Source: Isoetes taiwanensis (taxonomy: Eukaryota > Streptophyta > Lycopodiopsida > Isoetales > Isoetaceae). Taken from it: a DNA stretch of 64,000 nucleotides. The position numbers and the translations under genes were made by a program. Positions 12,490 to 29,949 of this stretch are shown piece by piece. The notes under the pieces were generated by a model, which was given only the letters and a program-made list of their open reading frames with translations, did not search any database and had not been told where the DNA came from. Each line of letters starts with the position of its first letter. Within the stretch, counting starts at the first letter, position 1. The stretch spans positions 1,735,328-1,799,327 of the forward strand of contig JAJEKV010000134.1 in the NCBI GenBank assembly GCA_021234155.1, written 5' to 3'.

Positions 12490-15400
12490 CTTAGTGCCAT
12501 GGTATGTTCTGATTGCATGATTTGTTCAATGTAAGCCTGCTTGCAGGGCACTTTTTTTTACAGCCAATATCCAGTTGTATTCTCCAACACAAGAGTTTCA
12601 GCCTTGCTTCATGCTTCCGGTAAATAAAAATAATTCTCTCTCTATCGTAGATTGATCTATTATCCAAGTGGAAAGGTTGCGGGAAGTATATACAGAGCTG
12701 AATGTCCTCCATCTTTTCATTCCCAAACGAAAACGCCATTGCTGAATGTCTCCCTTCTTTTCGTTTCCCAACAAAAACGCGAGTATCTAATATCTTGTTT
12801 CATAATTTATTTTCTCCAGTGCACCATAAATTATTGATCTTCCTTAGCTTGTCCCTTTGGGAGTTATGACAGTGTATATTGCGTTTCTGCAGAAGCAGCG
12901 ACCTATTGCTGAAAGCTTGCCAAAATTTAAAGAGTAAGAGGTAAGAAACCATTGTTGCAAGTTGTTATCTTAGTGGAATACATGTCTTCCAAATGCTCTT
13001 CAACCACTGGCTTTTGATACTCAAACCTCTTCTGTTGCGTACGAATGCCTAATGGCATATCTGTTTGGATGGAGATTTAACAGAATATACTGTTTGAACA
13101 TCAACTTTTAAAGACCTGATCATTGACATCTATATTACCAAGTAGGAGCAGCACTAACATGAACCTTCTTGCTCGGAGACATGAGGAACATTCTCTCTCC
13201 TTGGTATCTAAGCTTACTTGGTCTGGGCCATAATACCTGCTTGTTCAAAAAGTTTATGCATAATCATGTACTGCATTATAGCAGGTCTTGTTGTTCAATC
13301 TCAATCAGCTTTGCCATGGAGCGATCTTGTTCTTCATATTTCTCCTGTCTTAAAAATCTGGAAAGAAAGACTTGTATATGATGGGCACGGCTACGTAAGA
13401 TAGATGCCCATACCATTTCCTATCATTTTTATAGCTGCACTCAAATCTTTTAAGATGCTACATCAGATTGAGCTATCTAGCCTCTAGAACCTAACCTTAT
13501 GGGCATGTGTGCATGATCTGCAGCATAACTCATGCTTAGAATTTCTAGTTGTGATCTTATCCCTTTGAAGTCTACAACCATCTTATTCATGCCATTTGTT
13601 CATTGTTTTTTTTTTTTGAAGTTCCTCCTGATTTATCTCTATTCTTATTGGTCATGTGACCCTTTACAGATGCCAAGGATTGTAGAGCACAACAAAACCT
13701 GGCCCATAAAAATCAGGACCCAGACATATGTACAAGTCTGCAGTTTCTAGTGACCTTGTGTTTTAGTGATGCCGTCAGAGAGCTTTACAGGTAAGGCTGC
13801 CTTTGATGGGGATGAAAATGCCAAGTACAGTCAATAGATCACACATATATTTTATTCAACTCTTGTTTAAGGGACTATAATAGAACCATTTCTCTGGAGT
13901 TTCAACATGTTTTTTCCAAATGAGAGCTCATGAATGAATACCTTAGAGTAAGCCAGCATCTAGTTGACTACAGATTAGAAACAAATCTAACAACTACAAA
14001 TTTTTATGAGAACGTTTATAAAATCAACATTTATAAATGATTTAAACACTTATATTTATTACATTTACTAGAGTTGGTTGAAAACATTTATAAATCAACA
14101 TTTTACTTGCCTAACTACAAATGACTATTTAATGGCCACGGGCACCATATTCGTTTTCATTGTTTTGATCTAGCCTTTGATGGTAGTTTGAATTCACAAA
14201 TTGATCATCCAACCCAAGATTTGCTGAGAAAAAATGATTCCACATGTCTGAAAACTGAGTTGCACATGATCTCGCCATAGGATTGTCATCAATTCCAATG
14301 AATGGTGGACAAGAATATTTGCTCACATGACTGTTTGGGAATGTCGCTTTTTTTTCTTTGCATTTGAAAATGCATCGCTAATCGAAGGCCTTTCTACTTT
14401 GATTGTCCACTTCGAGGATCCAATGCTATTTGTTGGTTTTGAATCCAAAAACGCTAAGATAACGATTTTGAGGTTAGGATTTTATACTCATGTTTTGAAT
14501 CAAAGCATTTTCAATTTATCGCTCTATAATAACTTTCCATACTAGCTTATAACTCATAGCTGTGCCTTTCAAACTTGGTTGGCACTGCATTCTTGTTTAA
14601 TTTCACCTCTTCCTTGTGATCCTCATGTAGTCTAAATCCTATGTATTGAATCATGTTCCTTCTATGTTATACCAAAGAGAGGAGGTATTTGCGCCAAGAA
14701 TCATCTGCAGAGCTAACCCACCTAGTTGTGCTTTTTAAGTTTACTCAGTGATACATTTATGTTCAGTTCTTATTTATGCAAGTTCCTTGTGTTTTTAATT
14801 TATGAAATGAACGCATGTTTTATTCGATATTCTTATCAATGACAAGCAATTGCTATGCTTCTTTCATTTGTGTAATTTCCTTCTATTTGTTCTTTTTGTT
14901 CTTGTTAGCAGAGCCAAGGGCATTATGAATCCACAGAAATTCGCTTAGTTTTTTATTGCAGTTCTAGATTATTAGATATACCAAAACCATTGGTTGTTGG
15001 CCTTGAAATCAAAATTACATGCACCTTGCTCGTGCCTCATCGATTTGAAAATAGAAGGGCACGATCTGCACGCCTTTCTGACTATGGTGGTCTGATCTTT
15101 GCAGCAATCTGTTGGTATATTTGACTCATATGATGCTGATTGAGTCCTTTTACCTTGTGAGTTTTTATCCATTTAAAATGGTAGAGACATATGCCAGGTC
15201 CATCCAACTGATTTGCCACAATTGCAGGACTACACATGACATTTTCTTTTACCACTAGATTCATCTGATCTTGCCAAAAGTTAGGCTGCAAAATGAGTCA
15301 TCTTTCTCTGTTGGGTCTTCTTCTGAGAAGTTTAGTGAGCTACAAAAGCCACACTTGATAATTGTGAATATGGACATGTAATGTGTCTATAAAGGATTCG

Positions 15401-17405
15401 AACAGTACCATTGCTGGTCACTTTTTTCATCTTTAAATATTGCACTTTTAGTTGGTTGCTTCTGGTAAAGAGTATAGGTAGGTCGAGAAACCTCCATGTT
15501 GGTGCTGCTATTGAAGCTTTCCATCAAAGCTTTCAATTCTCCCTTTCATATGGGGTGTTACTATAATTGGCAACAAGGTAACCCTGGATTTTTACACATC
15601 CTGTAAGTTTTTCCCTCGTTTTGGATATGAGAAGAGACATATTCCCAGGTAATTTCGTAAGCTAAGTAACCTGATGTCATTGATATTACAAGTTTGGAGG
15701 TTTTTGTTGTTGGGACATACATGAACAGAAAAGCATGTTAATTTTTCAGCTGAGGCGATGACTAGCAAGGGACTTGCATTCTAGGTTTAAATTTAAAGCC
15801 AACCATTGCTCGTTGGACTTAAAAACTGATAAATGTTTTGACGATTATGCATGTTGCTGGTCCTAAACTGAAACACAATGTTCCTTGTTGAATCCATTGC
15901 GGAGAGTAATGGGCTTAAGGAAGGTCTGCAGAAAGAATGTGTTGCTGAAAAGGGTTGTGATCACTAATTGTTCATTGCAATAATTATGGCTGTGGCGATT
16001 TAATATGACTGTACCACTTCATAAAGTTTTGCAGTTGCACATTAATTATATCGGACATTGGAAAATGCTAGCTTCTAAAGCTCTCTTCATGCATGAAATT
16101 TCTACAGGAATATGAGAATCTGAAGCCCATTTTGTTACTCTTGCAAAACCGTGCTTTAATGTTTAATGTGTTATATTTATTTTATGAAGTTACTCTTCTC
16201 CTGAATGTCTATTTCCTTTTATGCAAAGCCAAAAAGTTCTATACGTGTTTCTCTTTGTCAACCTATTTAATTAAACTTTTAGTTGTTTTTTGTTCCATGC
16301 ACCATTCAAAGGCAAAAATCTTTATTTCCATGTTAAACATTGTTGCGGGGTCTTCATAGAGTACATATAACAAAATGCTTTTTAATGGCAAATACATTAG
16401 CTGCTTCTTAATGTGTGATTGAAGATATCAAGCTTAACCAAAATGCATTATGATCTTGAATCAGCTTATATATCAACTGCAACTAAATAATGCCACATGA
16501 TGTTATATGGGTGGCTTTGTTGCCTGCAACTAAATAATACCACATGTTATATGGGTGGCTTTGTCTTTTGCCTCAAAGTGATTTCAGACAATATTTTTTC
16601 AATTGTTTTCTAAATGACTTTATCAAGGGCAAAGACAAGATTATAACCCCAGCAGACAAACTGGTCCTACTGAGGACAACTATGCATAAAAATGAATCTG
16701 AAGGTAAGTATGTCAAATCAGTTCTTTCTATTATAAGACAATTTTATTCTGTGTCATCTGCAATATCCATGCCCTTAAAGATAGATGGTCTCCTTCTAGA
16801 GATCGAGTATAAAAAAACAAGCATATCGTAAGATGAAAAGCCCGTTTTAAGCCATTTATACTATGCATCGGGATAGATAGCGAACAGAACTTGCTGGCTA
16901 GATCGAGACGTGCCAAATAGGGTTAACAACCAAGTCCATATCTGCCGAAGTTGCTCACACAAGAAAAAACAATGCTCAATACTCTCAACCCTTTTCTTAC
17001 ATAAAGGACCGAGCTCTGAAATCCGATTATGAATTTTATGGACCAGCCTCTTGACTGAGGCATATATGGATCATTTGCCACCACAAAACTACCACTTTGG
17101 AACGAAGCAACTTATTCCATACCCATGTTCAAATACTTTTCCATTGTGGTTGAGGAACCTGAAGATGCATCTATTAGACGGAAATTCAAGCAAATTAAAT
17201 TTGTTAAGTAACATAACGAAAAAAATTGAAGTTATCAAGGGATTAACTAATGATTAACTAGAATTGATAACTAGAATACATGGCATTGTCTATTATATTA
17301 ATATTTTGTAGCTCAATGGAATTGTTGTTAACCTAAGAGAAGATGAACAATTTACAGGAGAAATAGTTTACATTTCCTAGATGTTTCTTACTTCAAGCAA
17401 CCACA
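12490..17405. other. Gene-poor interval with possible isolated exons
   Basis: No gene can be assembled. Exon-like pieces with splice signals occur, such as about 16640-16703 on the plus strand, which ends in a good GTAAGT donor and reads 'KIITPADKLVLLRTTMHKN'. I cannot connect them or name a family. A minus-strand frame at 14129-14326 has protein-like composition but is unrecognised. Confidence 0.4.
16479..16562. repeat. Short tandem duplication
   Basis: A ~40 bp word (CAACTAAATAATRCCACATG followed by TTATATGGGTGGCTTTGT) occurs twice in tandem with small indels. Confidence 0.8.
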
Positions 17406-21313
<3,908 letters not shown>

Positions 21314-21673
21314 ATAAAATCTTCTTATCCACAAGCAAATTATTCACTTAAAAATGTGTGCACCATAGAATATAATAATATAATAAACTAGAACAATATT
21401 TCTAAGCTCCAGTGGAGGCCAACATATTTATGAGATGCATACACCAATATGTAGCACCAAAAAAAAAAAAAAAAACTAGCAAAAGGCACACTAGAAGGCT
21501 TTAGTAAGGTAAAATCAATTAACGCTTGGTAGCAGGTTTAGGCTACATATGTAAACAAGATAATAATATATTTTCAAGCATTAAGCTTTAGAAATTATGA
21601 GTATCAATATTTTATGAAAGAATTTTAGATTGTGATATAAAAAAAGAAAGATGGATTTAAGATAAAAAAATAT

Positions 21674-21850
21674 TTACGTTAGCTTGCTGGTTATATTGGT
21701 CAAAGTAGTCTTATTAGGACTTTGAGTTATTTTGGTAGAAGTTCGAGCCTCCGTATTTCATAAACGAAAACTTTAGGCAAAGCCGTATAGAGGCTTGATA
21801 TTCCGTCAAAACCTTAGGAGAACACGTATTTAATAATTGCCGACTTCTTT
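21674..21850 (+). mobile_element. tRNA-derived SINE-like copy
   Basis: An A-box-like TAGCTTGCTGG and a B-box-like AGTTCGAGCCTCC lie ~60 bp apart. They are followed by a body with CCTTAGGAGAACACGTATTT. The order and sequence resemble 44990-45130 (B box GGTTCGAGTCC, then CCTTAGGAGAACCTGTATTT). Two diverged copies with internal Pol III boxes suggest a SINE; the ends are not defined. Confidence 0.45.
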
Positions 21851-22059
21851 ATATCTACTAAAATATAAGGATTTCAAGTATAGAAAATTAAATAAGGGGA
21901 ATCGAAAGATCTTTAAGATGACAAATTAGGCTACAAAAGAAATACAATGATATTTTACCTGTCATGCAACGGACATTTACTCTTCATTGCCGACCATAAA
22001 ATAGTTCAAAATAAAATAGTCCATTTGAAATGTGCCACATATAAAAAGAAGCTATAATG

Positions 22060-22433
22060 GCACCAGGGCGCGATTGAGGATGAATGTCATGCCCTCCAGA
22101 TCTGCCCAGCATTTGCCCATATCCGAGAGCGATATGTTCGACATTAGTGCCCGCCAGATCGCTTATTGACTACTTCGCCGGGGTTTGTTGGGGTCATACC
22201 TCCGTGAGGTTATGGATGCATCGACTCGTTTTGCCCTCACAGACGGTATTGAACTCTGTCCTATTGTGCCAAAGATGCTTATTATCGCTAAGGTTTTTCC
22301 TCGAAAACCCTTCGGGCCGGGGGTTTTTTAATCCTGTCAATAATACGCTTGCTACTCTCTTTTTGTTTGGGTCCCATAGGCCAATTGGTCTCCGTGGACG
22401 CTAAAAACCTATTCTATTCTATTATATTCTATT
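22060..22433 (+). mobile_element. 5'-truncated LINE, C-terminus plus 3' UTR
   Basis: From 'GAGGATGAATGTCATGCCCT' onward it aligns with the end of the longer LINE at 58440-58800. That covers the C-terminal coding remnant, the hairpin block (CTCGAAAACCC...GGGTTTT), TTTGTTTGGGTCCCATAGGCC and a short (TTCTA)n tail. It is broken by stops and frameshifts, and the 5' truncation is typical of target-primed reverse transcription. Confidence 0.75.
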
Positions 22434-22979
22434 CATTGCTTCTTTTAAATTCCGAATCAAATTTCATGCATCATTTTCGTACATTCTACAATGTAACTGA
22501 AATTCCATGAGTCAATTTGTGTGTTGTGAAATTGATTGTTGCAGACAATTATAACAACACGCGAAAAAAGTTTCATCTCATGTAAACATTGATTAAGCCA
22601 ATATCTCAAAAGGCAAAACATTTTGGATATTAAGATTTTCTAATACCCGATTCTTACACAAGTGGGTGACAACCTATCAGAATAGCCAAAAGAAAACTTC
22701 CAGAGCAAATCTTAGCCTATCTTCTTTCTTATAGTTATTGTGTGATTGAGGTAGAGTACTTGCTCGTGTGAAAGAAATCTAGTCTGAAAGACAATCTACT
22801 AATGTAACTTGACATATGATTATAGCCATATCTATTTGAAACAATATAAATGTTACACACCCTGTAAGTGATAATGTTCTTGGTCATGATGGAGAGACAC
22901 TATGTCATGATGGACATGAGGTGCAGCTAAGGCTTTGATAAATGGCTTGCATTATCACTTTGTAAGAGTGGCAATGAAA

Positions 22980-23035
22980 CAGATGAGTAAGTCATATCCA
23001 AATAACAAGTTGTAAGTCATATCCAAATAACAAGA
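22980..23035. repeat. 24 bp tandem duplication
   Basis: AGTCATATCCAAATAACAAG occurs twice in direct tandem separated by TTGTA. Confidence 0.85.
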
Positions 23036-23402
23036 TCGTAAGATAACCAGAGCTATAAATTTGTTTGGATACAGGCATGGGACAATGGTGCCATTGGGAT
23101 TTGTGTGACAAATTTGTGCTTTTTAAGAAAATGCTACACCGAACTTTTATCGAATAATGAATACAAGCCAAGAAAAGCATCTCGTAAGAGTTTAGCATTT
23201 TCTACAATAACACTTTTGCTGAAACAGTTCACACATCTTCAGAAGTGATAGATTCCTGTGACTTGGGCCCTTACAGATCTGCGGACTCTGTGCATCATCC
23301 TAATCTTTTCGACATCATTGTACATATTTTATCATAGAAGATAAGCAAGGTTTATTTAGCTGATCTGCAGACGATGACTTTGGCCTCATGACATTGCAAA
23401 GG

Positions 23403-23464
23403 CAGATCATTTGGCTCTGTATGATGAATTACAACCAAACATCATTTGGCTCTGTATGATGAAT
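23403..23464. repeat. Short direct duplication
   Basis: ATCATTTGGCTCTGTATGAT occurs twice ~38 bp apart. Confidence 0.8.
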
Positions 23465-23904
23465 GCATTATCCAGGCTCAACGCCTAGCCCGTTCATGTC
23501 TATAATGCACCATGCAAATCCAAGCACAACAGCCTTCATGTGCTCAAAGTGACGATTAGAAAATTGGCTCTAGAATATAGACTCAAGAGGAAAATATAAG
23601 CCCAAAGATGCTGCAAAGTATCAACCACAAGTGCTTTTGCATAGTATAATGATGTCTTATAGCTTTAAATCTTTTGAATTGATGTACCAAGAAGCTATAA
23701 GTCCAAAGATGCTCTATAGATGTACTTTCTGAAAATTTGTGTGAATTACATAACAATGAGGAGTTATATGTCTGTAGTTTTGCTTTTGATTCCAGAGATA
23801 TATTTGTAGTTTTAGCTTTCGATTCCAGACATGCTCCTTATAAGACATACTAACAACCACTAGTTATGGTGCCCAGCGTTGCTGGGCATAAGTTGGGGGA
23901 ACCT

Positions 23905-24110
23905 GTAAGTTGGGCCTATTCTCACTGCGTTTCTTGGGCCTATTCTCATTGTGTTTCTTAAGTGTTGCGTTTCTTGGGCCTATTCTCATTGTGTTTCTTA
24001 AGTGTTGCCTTTCGTAGTTGATGGTGGGAGAAAATGGAAACTTGGCCTATTCTCATTGTATTTCTTAAGTGTTGCCTTTCGTAGTTGGTGGGAGAAAGTG
24101 GAGTAATGTT
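23905..24110. repeat. Minisatellite, four imperfect copies
   Basis: Units built from CTTGGGCCTATTCTCATTG, GTTTCTTAAGTGTTGC and CTTTCGTAGTTG recur four times with internal deletions, giving periods of about 45-75 bp. Confidence 0.8.
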
Positions 24111-27100
24111 TGTAACATCTAAGTCATATATTCATATTCATGTGTGTTAAATAAAACAAAAAGGCTGTGTTAAATAAAACAGAAACTAAGACAAATCAAT
24201 AATAATTTTTTCAAGTGCTTAAAAAGTGCTTATTACATATTTGTTTGCATATTTTATTTGTTCATTTTGTCCTAGGAAGCTAGCCTTGTCAAATCTGCAA
24301 TACATCAAATAAATCAACGGTTAAATGTCCTTACCTAACCTCCACAAATTTTATACATTTCTTTTGCTCTAAAAAAAAAAGCTTAATTGTTGGACACGCT
24401 TGAGTGCTCCATGCTAAATTAACATTTAACTCAAGATCAAAGCTATTATTATGTACAATGTTTTGCATACATGGATAAATTCTCTCATAAAATATTGAAC
24501 TTGTAGATTTGTTTTGTGTCCATTCACTAATGGATGTTCGTCCCAAGTTAATCGGTAAAAGTCTTTTACCATTATTCCCATAAACTTGCAATGTTCTAAG
24601 ACTTTGAATATTCCCCGAACCCATTGAACTTTCACATGATTTCTACCTAAGCAAAATCCACGTTGAATCTTTTCGTCATGCATAGCTCATCTAAATGCAT
24701 AGATTGCCAGTCCTTTCAAACTGGACCTAATGCAGGGCCAACAATTGGGCAACATATTTAAGTTTACATTAGAGATCTTCGAAGAGCAATTCCGCTATAT
24801 TTTCTATCCATTTCTTTCCTTCAGCCTACATTTTCAAGCCGGATTGCACGCTTGCAAAGTGAGCTTCATGCATTAAATACAAAGGGAAAAGAGGCCAAAG
24901 ACATTTAAAGGCACTTTTGTAGTTTTTCCCATTGCTAACCTGCAAACCATTCTATCAATTAATGGTGCTACCACTGTATGAGTTTATCAAACCACTTTAC
25001 CAATTAATGATGTTACCACTGTATGGTGCTTCCGTTTCTGCTATATCAATACAGGAATAAGAACAATAATAATATCATTCCGTGTTGACAACCCCAATTG
25101 TTGGTCAAGTATTAAACCCTCGTATCTAGAGGGGTGTGGATAGAGGTAGGCATGCATAGCAAAATCACAAATGAGGCTTATGTCAAGCATAGGTTTATAC
25201 CTTCTGTCCTGAGAGATATTTAGACCCAAATCGAGTTCTTTCAAAGCAGCCAAGAGGTCTGCAAATTTATTTTCAAACTGAGATGCATCTTTTGTATCTT
25301 TCTCAATGGTCCGCTTGAAAGTCCTCGCCGCAAAGGCAACAATGCATGAATAAAACACAACGCATGAATGGTGCATAATGTGTATGAAAGCAAAAGAAAA
25401 TTCAAACAAATGTAGAAATCATTTGACTTATTTGGCTCATCCCGGCCGATCCTCGCCTAGAATGAACAGCCCATTTGCTTTGCCAGAGAAAAAGACGTAA
25501 ATTGTTTGAGAAGAAAAGAATAGGAAGCAAAGCATACATGCCTTTTGAGCACAACATTCAACTATCTCTCAGTGTTAGCAAAGAGCTACTACTTGACACC
25601 GGTTTTCTTGGTTTCTCACTATTGCTACTACTACTACTACTACGAAAATTTAAGAGATAAAATGGAATGACTTCATACCTATTTCTCACCAAATGATGTT
25701 GCAAAATGGATTGCTCCAAAAACGCCCCGATTCAAAAAAGCAAAATTTGAAAGAAGATGATTAGCTTTGCAAGAAATCAAGCTTTTAAGACAAATATATC
25801 ACGAAGGAACAAAGTTTAGGAGTCTTACCAAGCTTCCAACAACCGCAGCTATAAGTAAATTTCCATCATAAAAGTAAGCCTTCATAAAAGAAGGCAAAAA
25901 GCTCATTTTGGAGAAGGCAAAGCAGGAGGTCGCTTTTTGAACAAAAGCCAGGATCGCCGACCATTCTAAAGCTCCCTTTGCGTTGATGTTACATTTGATA
26001 TCCGTAAAATAGGCGTAAGAAGAAAATAGGCGAGAAGAAGAGGAACAAAATCGAATGAATACAAACAACCCCGCTGTAGACATTTGCCATAGCCTACACG
26101 AAAGGATCTCAGATACAAAAGGATCTGACCGAAAAGAGGGGATGGTCTCACCGGGCATGCATCAAACCCTAAATTAGTTTAATGGCACCATTCAAAATCC
26201 TCTCCATTCAATCTCTACAAGGATCAATCCTAGCCACCAAATTAGGGCGTGATTGAAAACGGACACACAAGATAACATTATAATATAAGATATGTGGCAT
26301 AAAGATGGACCAAGCTACTTTCTAAAACAATGACACACGGCGCCCTCTTTAAATTTATTGAATGGCTGCCGTAGATCTAAGAATATGAACTATGATGATA
26401 TCTTCTTGAACTATTTTAGAAAATATAAGTGTTCTTATTGTCAGAGGAGGCCCAGCTGTCAAAATCATGGCATAAGTTTAATATTAAGAACTGCCTGCCT
26501 GCATCACCTAACTTGTAGTGTATATTTTATATTAATCTATCGACGATTCGCTTTTGATCTCTTCAAGATATAGAACCAATATACACAATTAGACATTATG
26601 TTTGCACACATTTTTTAAGGGACAAATGGTATATAACAATAAAGAATCATACAACAGAAGACTCACATTATTAATCACACACCCAGGCTCACAACACTGC
26701 TATCTAATCTATTAATCCAACTACACATTTTTTTTTAGCATGCCATGTTCTGGATCCTCTTCTCCTGTGAGAAAGGGGGATATATTTTATCAAGCAAAGA
26801 CTTAAAAAAGAACTATGTAGGCTAAATCATTGTTGCCCACACTCTTCGTTTGGTGGGCATGAAAACAGGCAGTTTGGGATCTAAGACATTTAGTCAACAC
26901 GGTATCTAAACCTACAGAATAATTCAAGGTTTCCTCATCATGGATTGCCATGATGCCCCATTTTTGAATCACTAAAACCCTATCACAAAGAAGGAAGGAA
27001 TCGATGTCCACCCAAAAGGAACTGTTATAAAGACTCTATTTGCACATAAGGTGAATATGAGAACTAATGAATCACAAAGTAGCAATGCTTTAGGAACCAA

Positions 27101-27130
27101 GAAATGCTTAAACGGTGCAAATATGCAAGT
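24110..27130. other. No gene recognised
   Basis: AT-rich. It contains a two-copy repeat ending TTACCACTGTATG at about 24960-25030 and a (CTA)7 microsatellite near 25622-25645. Minus-strand frames at 25041-25409 and 25799-26158 have no family signature I recognise. Confidence 0.5.
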
Positions 27131-27134
27131 ATAC

Positions 27135-27766
27135 CTTTATTTTCCAATCGTTTTGGGTGTGCAAGAAGTGTCTCTAAAAGAGCCAATGATGAAGATGGGA
27201 AGTCCTTGTAGTTTTCAGTAATACATCCTTTGTAAGTTTGCTGAGGTCTGAACATAGTTGCATGGGGAAGTTTGGATTTTTTCCAATATTCTTCTGATGG
27301 AGAACCACAGAGCTTAAAAATCTTATGCAGCTGCTCCACCTATCCAATATATCATGAATTATTGGTCATTCAAAATATATGGAGCTTATAAAATCAAATG
27401 CAATAGTAGTTTTAACTAAGATTCTAGAATTCCAGGCTTATCACAATTAAACACTTTGTGTACATGCATCTTATTTATTAAAACGGCAATATCTAGAAAA
27501 GAAAGTACCTCAGTTCTTCCTGGCATTATAGGTTTGCCAGCAAGCAGTTCGGCCAAAATACATCCAGTGCTCCAAAGGTCAACAGCAACACCATACTCCG
27601 TTGCACCGAGTAATAGTTCAGGAGGTCGATACCAAAGTGTAACAACATGGCTTGTTAGGGGCTGCCTTTGGTTAGAGTAGAAAAATGTTGCTAGGCCAAA
27701 ATCTGCTATCTTTAAGTTGCCTGAATTGTCTAACAACAGGTTTGAACCCTTTATATCACGAATAGC
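27135..27766 (-). pseudogene. Plant CDK-like kinase, two C-lobe exons only
   Basis: The exon at ~27766-27509 reads RDIKGSNLLLDN (catalytic loop), IADFGLA (the DFG magnesium site), then VVTLWYRPPELLLG (APE-type activation segment), YGVAVDLWSTGCILAELL and PGRTE. It ends at a GT donor. The exon at 27339-27135 continues in phase with VEQLHKIFKLCGSPSEEYWKK and PQQTYKGC. This matches the plant CDC2-related kinase group typified by Arabidopsis At1g54610. The HRD histidine is not visible (an Ile is read), the second exon diverges after 'LLETLLA', and no N-lobe (glycine loop, VAIK lysine) or C-terminal exon was found. It is probably a gene fragment or relic; distant exons across large introns cannot be excluded. 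Confidence 0.7.
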
Positions 27767-27769
27767 TGA

Positions 27770-28540
27770 TAAGCGTAGTTGATATGGCCGAATAGGAGCT
27801 AACCTTATCCTTCCTCACTGCACGAAGATTAGAGATGATAATTTAGTGGCATCTATTTGCAAAGGAGCGTAAGAAAACGAAGAAGAGGATCATTTTCGAT
27901 AGGAACCAATATCATAAACTTACCATGAAGGATGCACTTAAAAAAAAGAGCAATTTGCAAAATGACGATGTAAGAAAATGTAAGAGAGATCATTTTCAAA
28001 AGACCCGAGCTCAAATGCTCGATATAATCCCAGCCTGCATATTATTCATGGGTAGTCATATTTTGAAGGTGGCACCATTGTTTGACCCCTCATTTATCCT
28101 ATCTGCTTCAGAAGTTAGGAAATGTAAGTATGCGATGAGAGTAACAAAGGTATCTAGAGAAGAAGTTTACAAAGTTTGGCGTTAGAAGTGAACCATACCT
28201 CTCAAAATGCAAGAAATCCAAAAGGTAAATGGAAAACCAAATGCCTCTCACGACCGAATGTTGTTGTGAGCATGTCGCATTTTCTTCACAAATGCACAAA
28301 TAGTAAACATGGCATCCGCTTCCTACCGTTTGAGACTTAGGCATCCACAGTCGCATAAGAGTTTAGAAGATGGCGCATAAGTGAGTAGCTAGGGCAAAGA
28401 AAAGTATGTAGGGAGAGACTCGCACAACAATTTCAATTCACAAAGACATGGAATAGCTAGGCTACAAAGAAGAAACAAATACCAAATTCTTTTGCAAAAT
28501 AATTAAAAGGCGTGATCGAACCATGTAAACCATAGCCTTT
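27770..28540. other. Interval without recognised gene
   Basis: It separates the minus-strand kinase fragment from the plus-strand LRR gene. Open frames here show no known motif, and no kinase N-lobe exon was found. Confidence 0.4.
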
Positions 28541-28546
28541 CCCAGC

Positions 28547-29872
28547 ATGGAAAATACCGTCCTTTTTGTGCTTCTATTGATATGTTATAATATTCATTTT
28601 CATGCAGCGGCACTTGATCTGAAACTGCAGCAGGATGCAGAGGTTTTGTTATCTTTCAAGGAAGGCATAACTGAGGACCCTTTGGGTGCCCTCACGGATT
28701 GAGCTCTAATAACTCGCCAAAGGTATGCAACAAGGCAGGGTAACATGCAAATCTGATAGAGTTGTGAATTTGGCACTGCCAGACATGGGCCTAGTCGGCT
28801 CTCTTGGGCAAGCAATTGGGCACCTCTCATCTCTACAATATCTGCACCTTGGTCGCAACAAATTGAAGGGCACCATTCCTTCCACCATTGGTAGCCTTGG
28901 GAGTTTACGCTTAGATATGTCATCCAACCATCCGAAATGGATATATTCCTTCTTCTCTTGCCACTTGTTCATCTCTTGTAGAAATTGTTTTAGACAATAA
29001 CCATTTGACCGGGTCAAGTCCCGCAGGCCTTTGGAAATCTCCCTATTTGAAGGTTTTATCCGTATGAGAACAACCGACAGAGCTATTCCAAAATTTCCTT
29101 GAGCAATTTTTCCCTTCTCGTCCCATTTGAGGCTCAATGATAATCATTGACAGTGAAATTCCTTCGTAGCTAGGGAATTTGATGAACTTGAACACTCTAG
29201 ACATGTCCTATAACAATCTTAATGGAAGTATTCCCACTTCTTTTGGTAACTTGTCATCTCTCACAAACCTATGGTTAGGTAACAACCCTTTGCTCTAAGG
29301 GTACAATTCTAAGGGAATTAGGAAAGCTGGCATCTTCAACGCCTTTCTTTATATGGATCTAACAAATTGACAGACCTCTTCCAAAGAAACCTTGCAAACC
29401 GCGACCGAAATGGTATGGGTGGATGCTAATGGAAGTAACGGACTCGGGTCCTTTCCCCTTACTTTCTTATCAAGTCACTTTATATGAGAACAATAGGATT
29501 GAATGGCTATGATGCAAAGAATGCAACGGCCCCTTTAGAAATTTGGAATATGACACATCTTACGATTTGAACATACAAAATTGTGGCCTTACCGGTGGCA
29601 AGATTCTTGAAGGTGTTGGAAACATGAAATCCCTCCTCGGGCGCTTAGAATTGATGGTAATTCTTTTGCGTGCAAAAACATACCGTAAGAGTTGGGCAAT
29701 CAGGATGTTCTCTTCGCTCGATGCTTAGTTACTGTAAGTTGGAAGGTAATGTGCCTTCTTCTCTAGGAAAGCTTTGGCAACTAAGCTCGCTTTACTTGGC
29801 AAATAACATGCTTAGTGGGAGTATCCCAGAATCATTACGAATTGTACCAGGCTTTCCACGAGATACTACGTA
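28547..29872 (+). pseudogene. LRR receptor ectodomain gene, broken by indels
   Basis: The ATG at 28547 opens a clear signal peptide (hydrophobic core VLFVLLLI). An LRRNT_2-type cap follows: 'DAEVLLSFKEGITEDPLGALTD'. The frame stops at TGA where the family expects Asp-Trp; one lost G (GATTGAGC for GATTGGAGC) would explain it. The capping cysteine block reads TGCAACAAGGCAGGGTAACATGC where CNWxGVxC is expected. Downstream, in shifting frames, come 'LSSLQYLHLGRNKLKGTIP', 'LNTLDMSYNNLNGSIP', 'NIQNCGLTGGKILEGVGN' and 'LSSLYLANNMLSGSIPESL'. No transmembrane segment or kinase domain follows, so the gene is truncated or the rest lies beyond a large intron. The repeats fit a plant LRR-RLK or RLP that would act at the cell surface. 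The breaks may be real decay or consensus errors at methylated CHG sites. Confidence 0.7.
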
Positions 29873-29949
29873 TATTTTCAAACCGCAGCTATGTTGGCTG
29901 AAAGACAATCCTTATATACCATCTCACGTGCAAGTTTTGTGCATCTAGT

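Noticed and set aside
14129-14326. Minus-strand 65-codon ORF with plausible composition
   Set aside because: No recognised family and no supporting exon structure.
25041-25409. Minus-strand ORF with a charged helical stretch (DASQFENKFADLLAALKEL)
   Set aside because: Protein-like locally, but no start, splice partners or recognised family.
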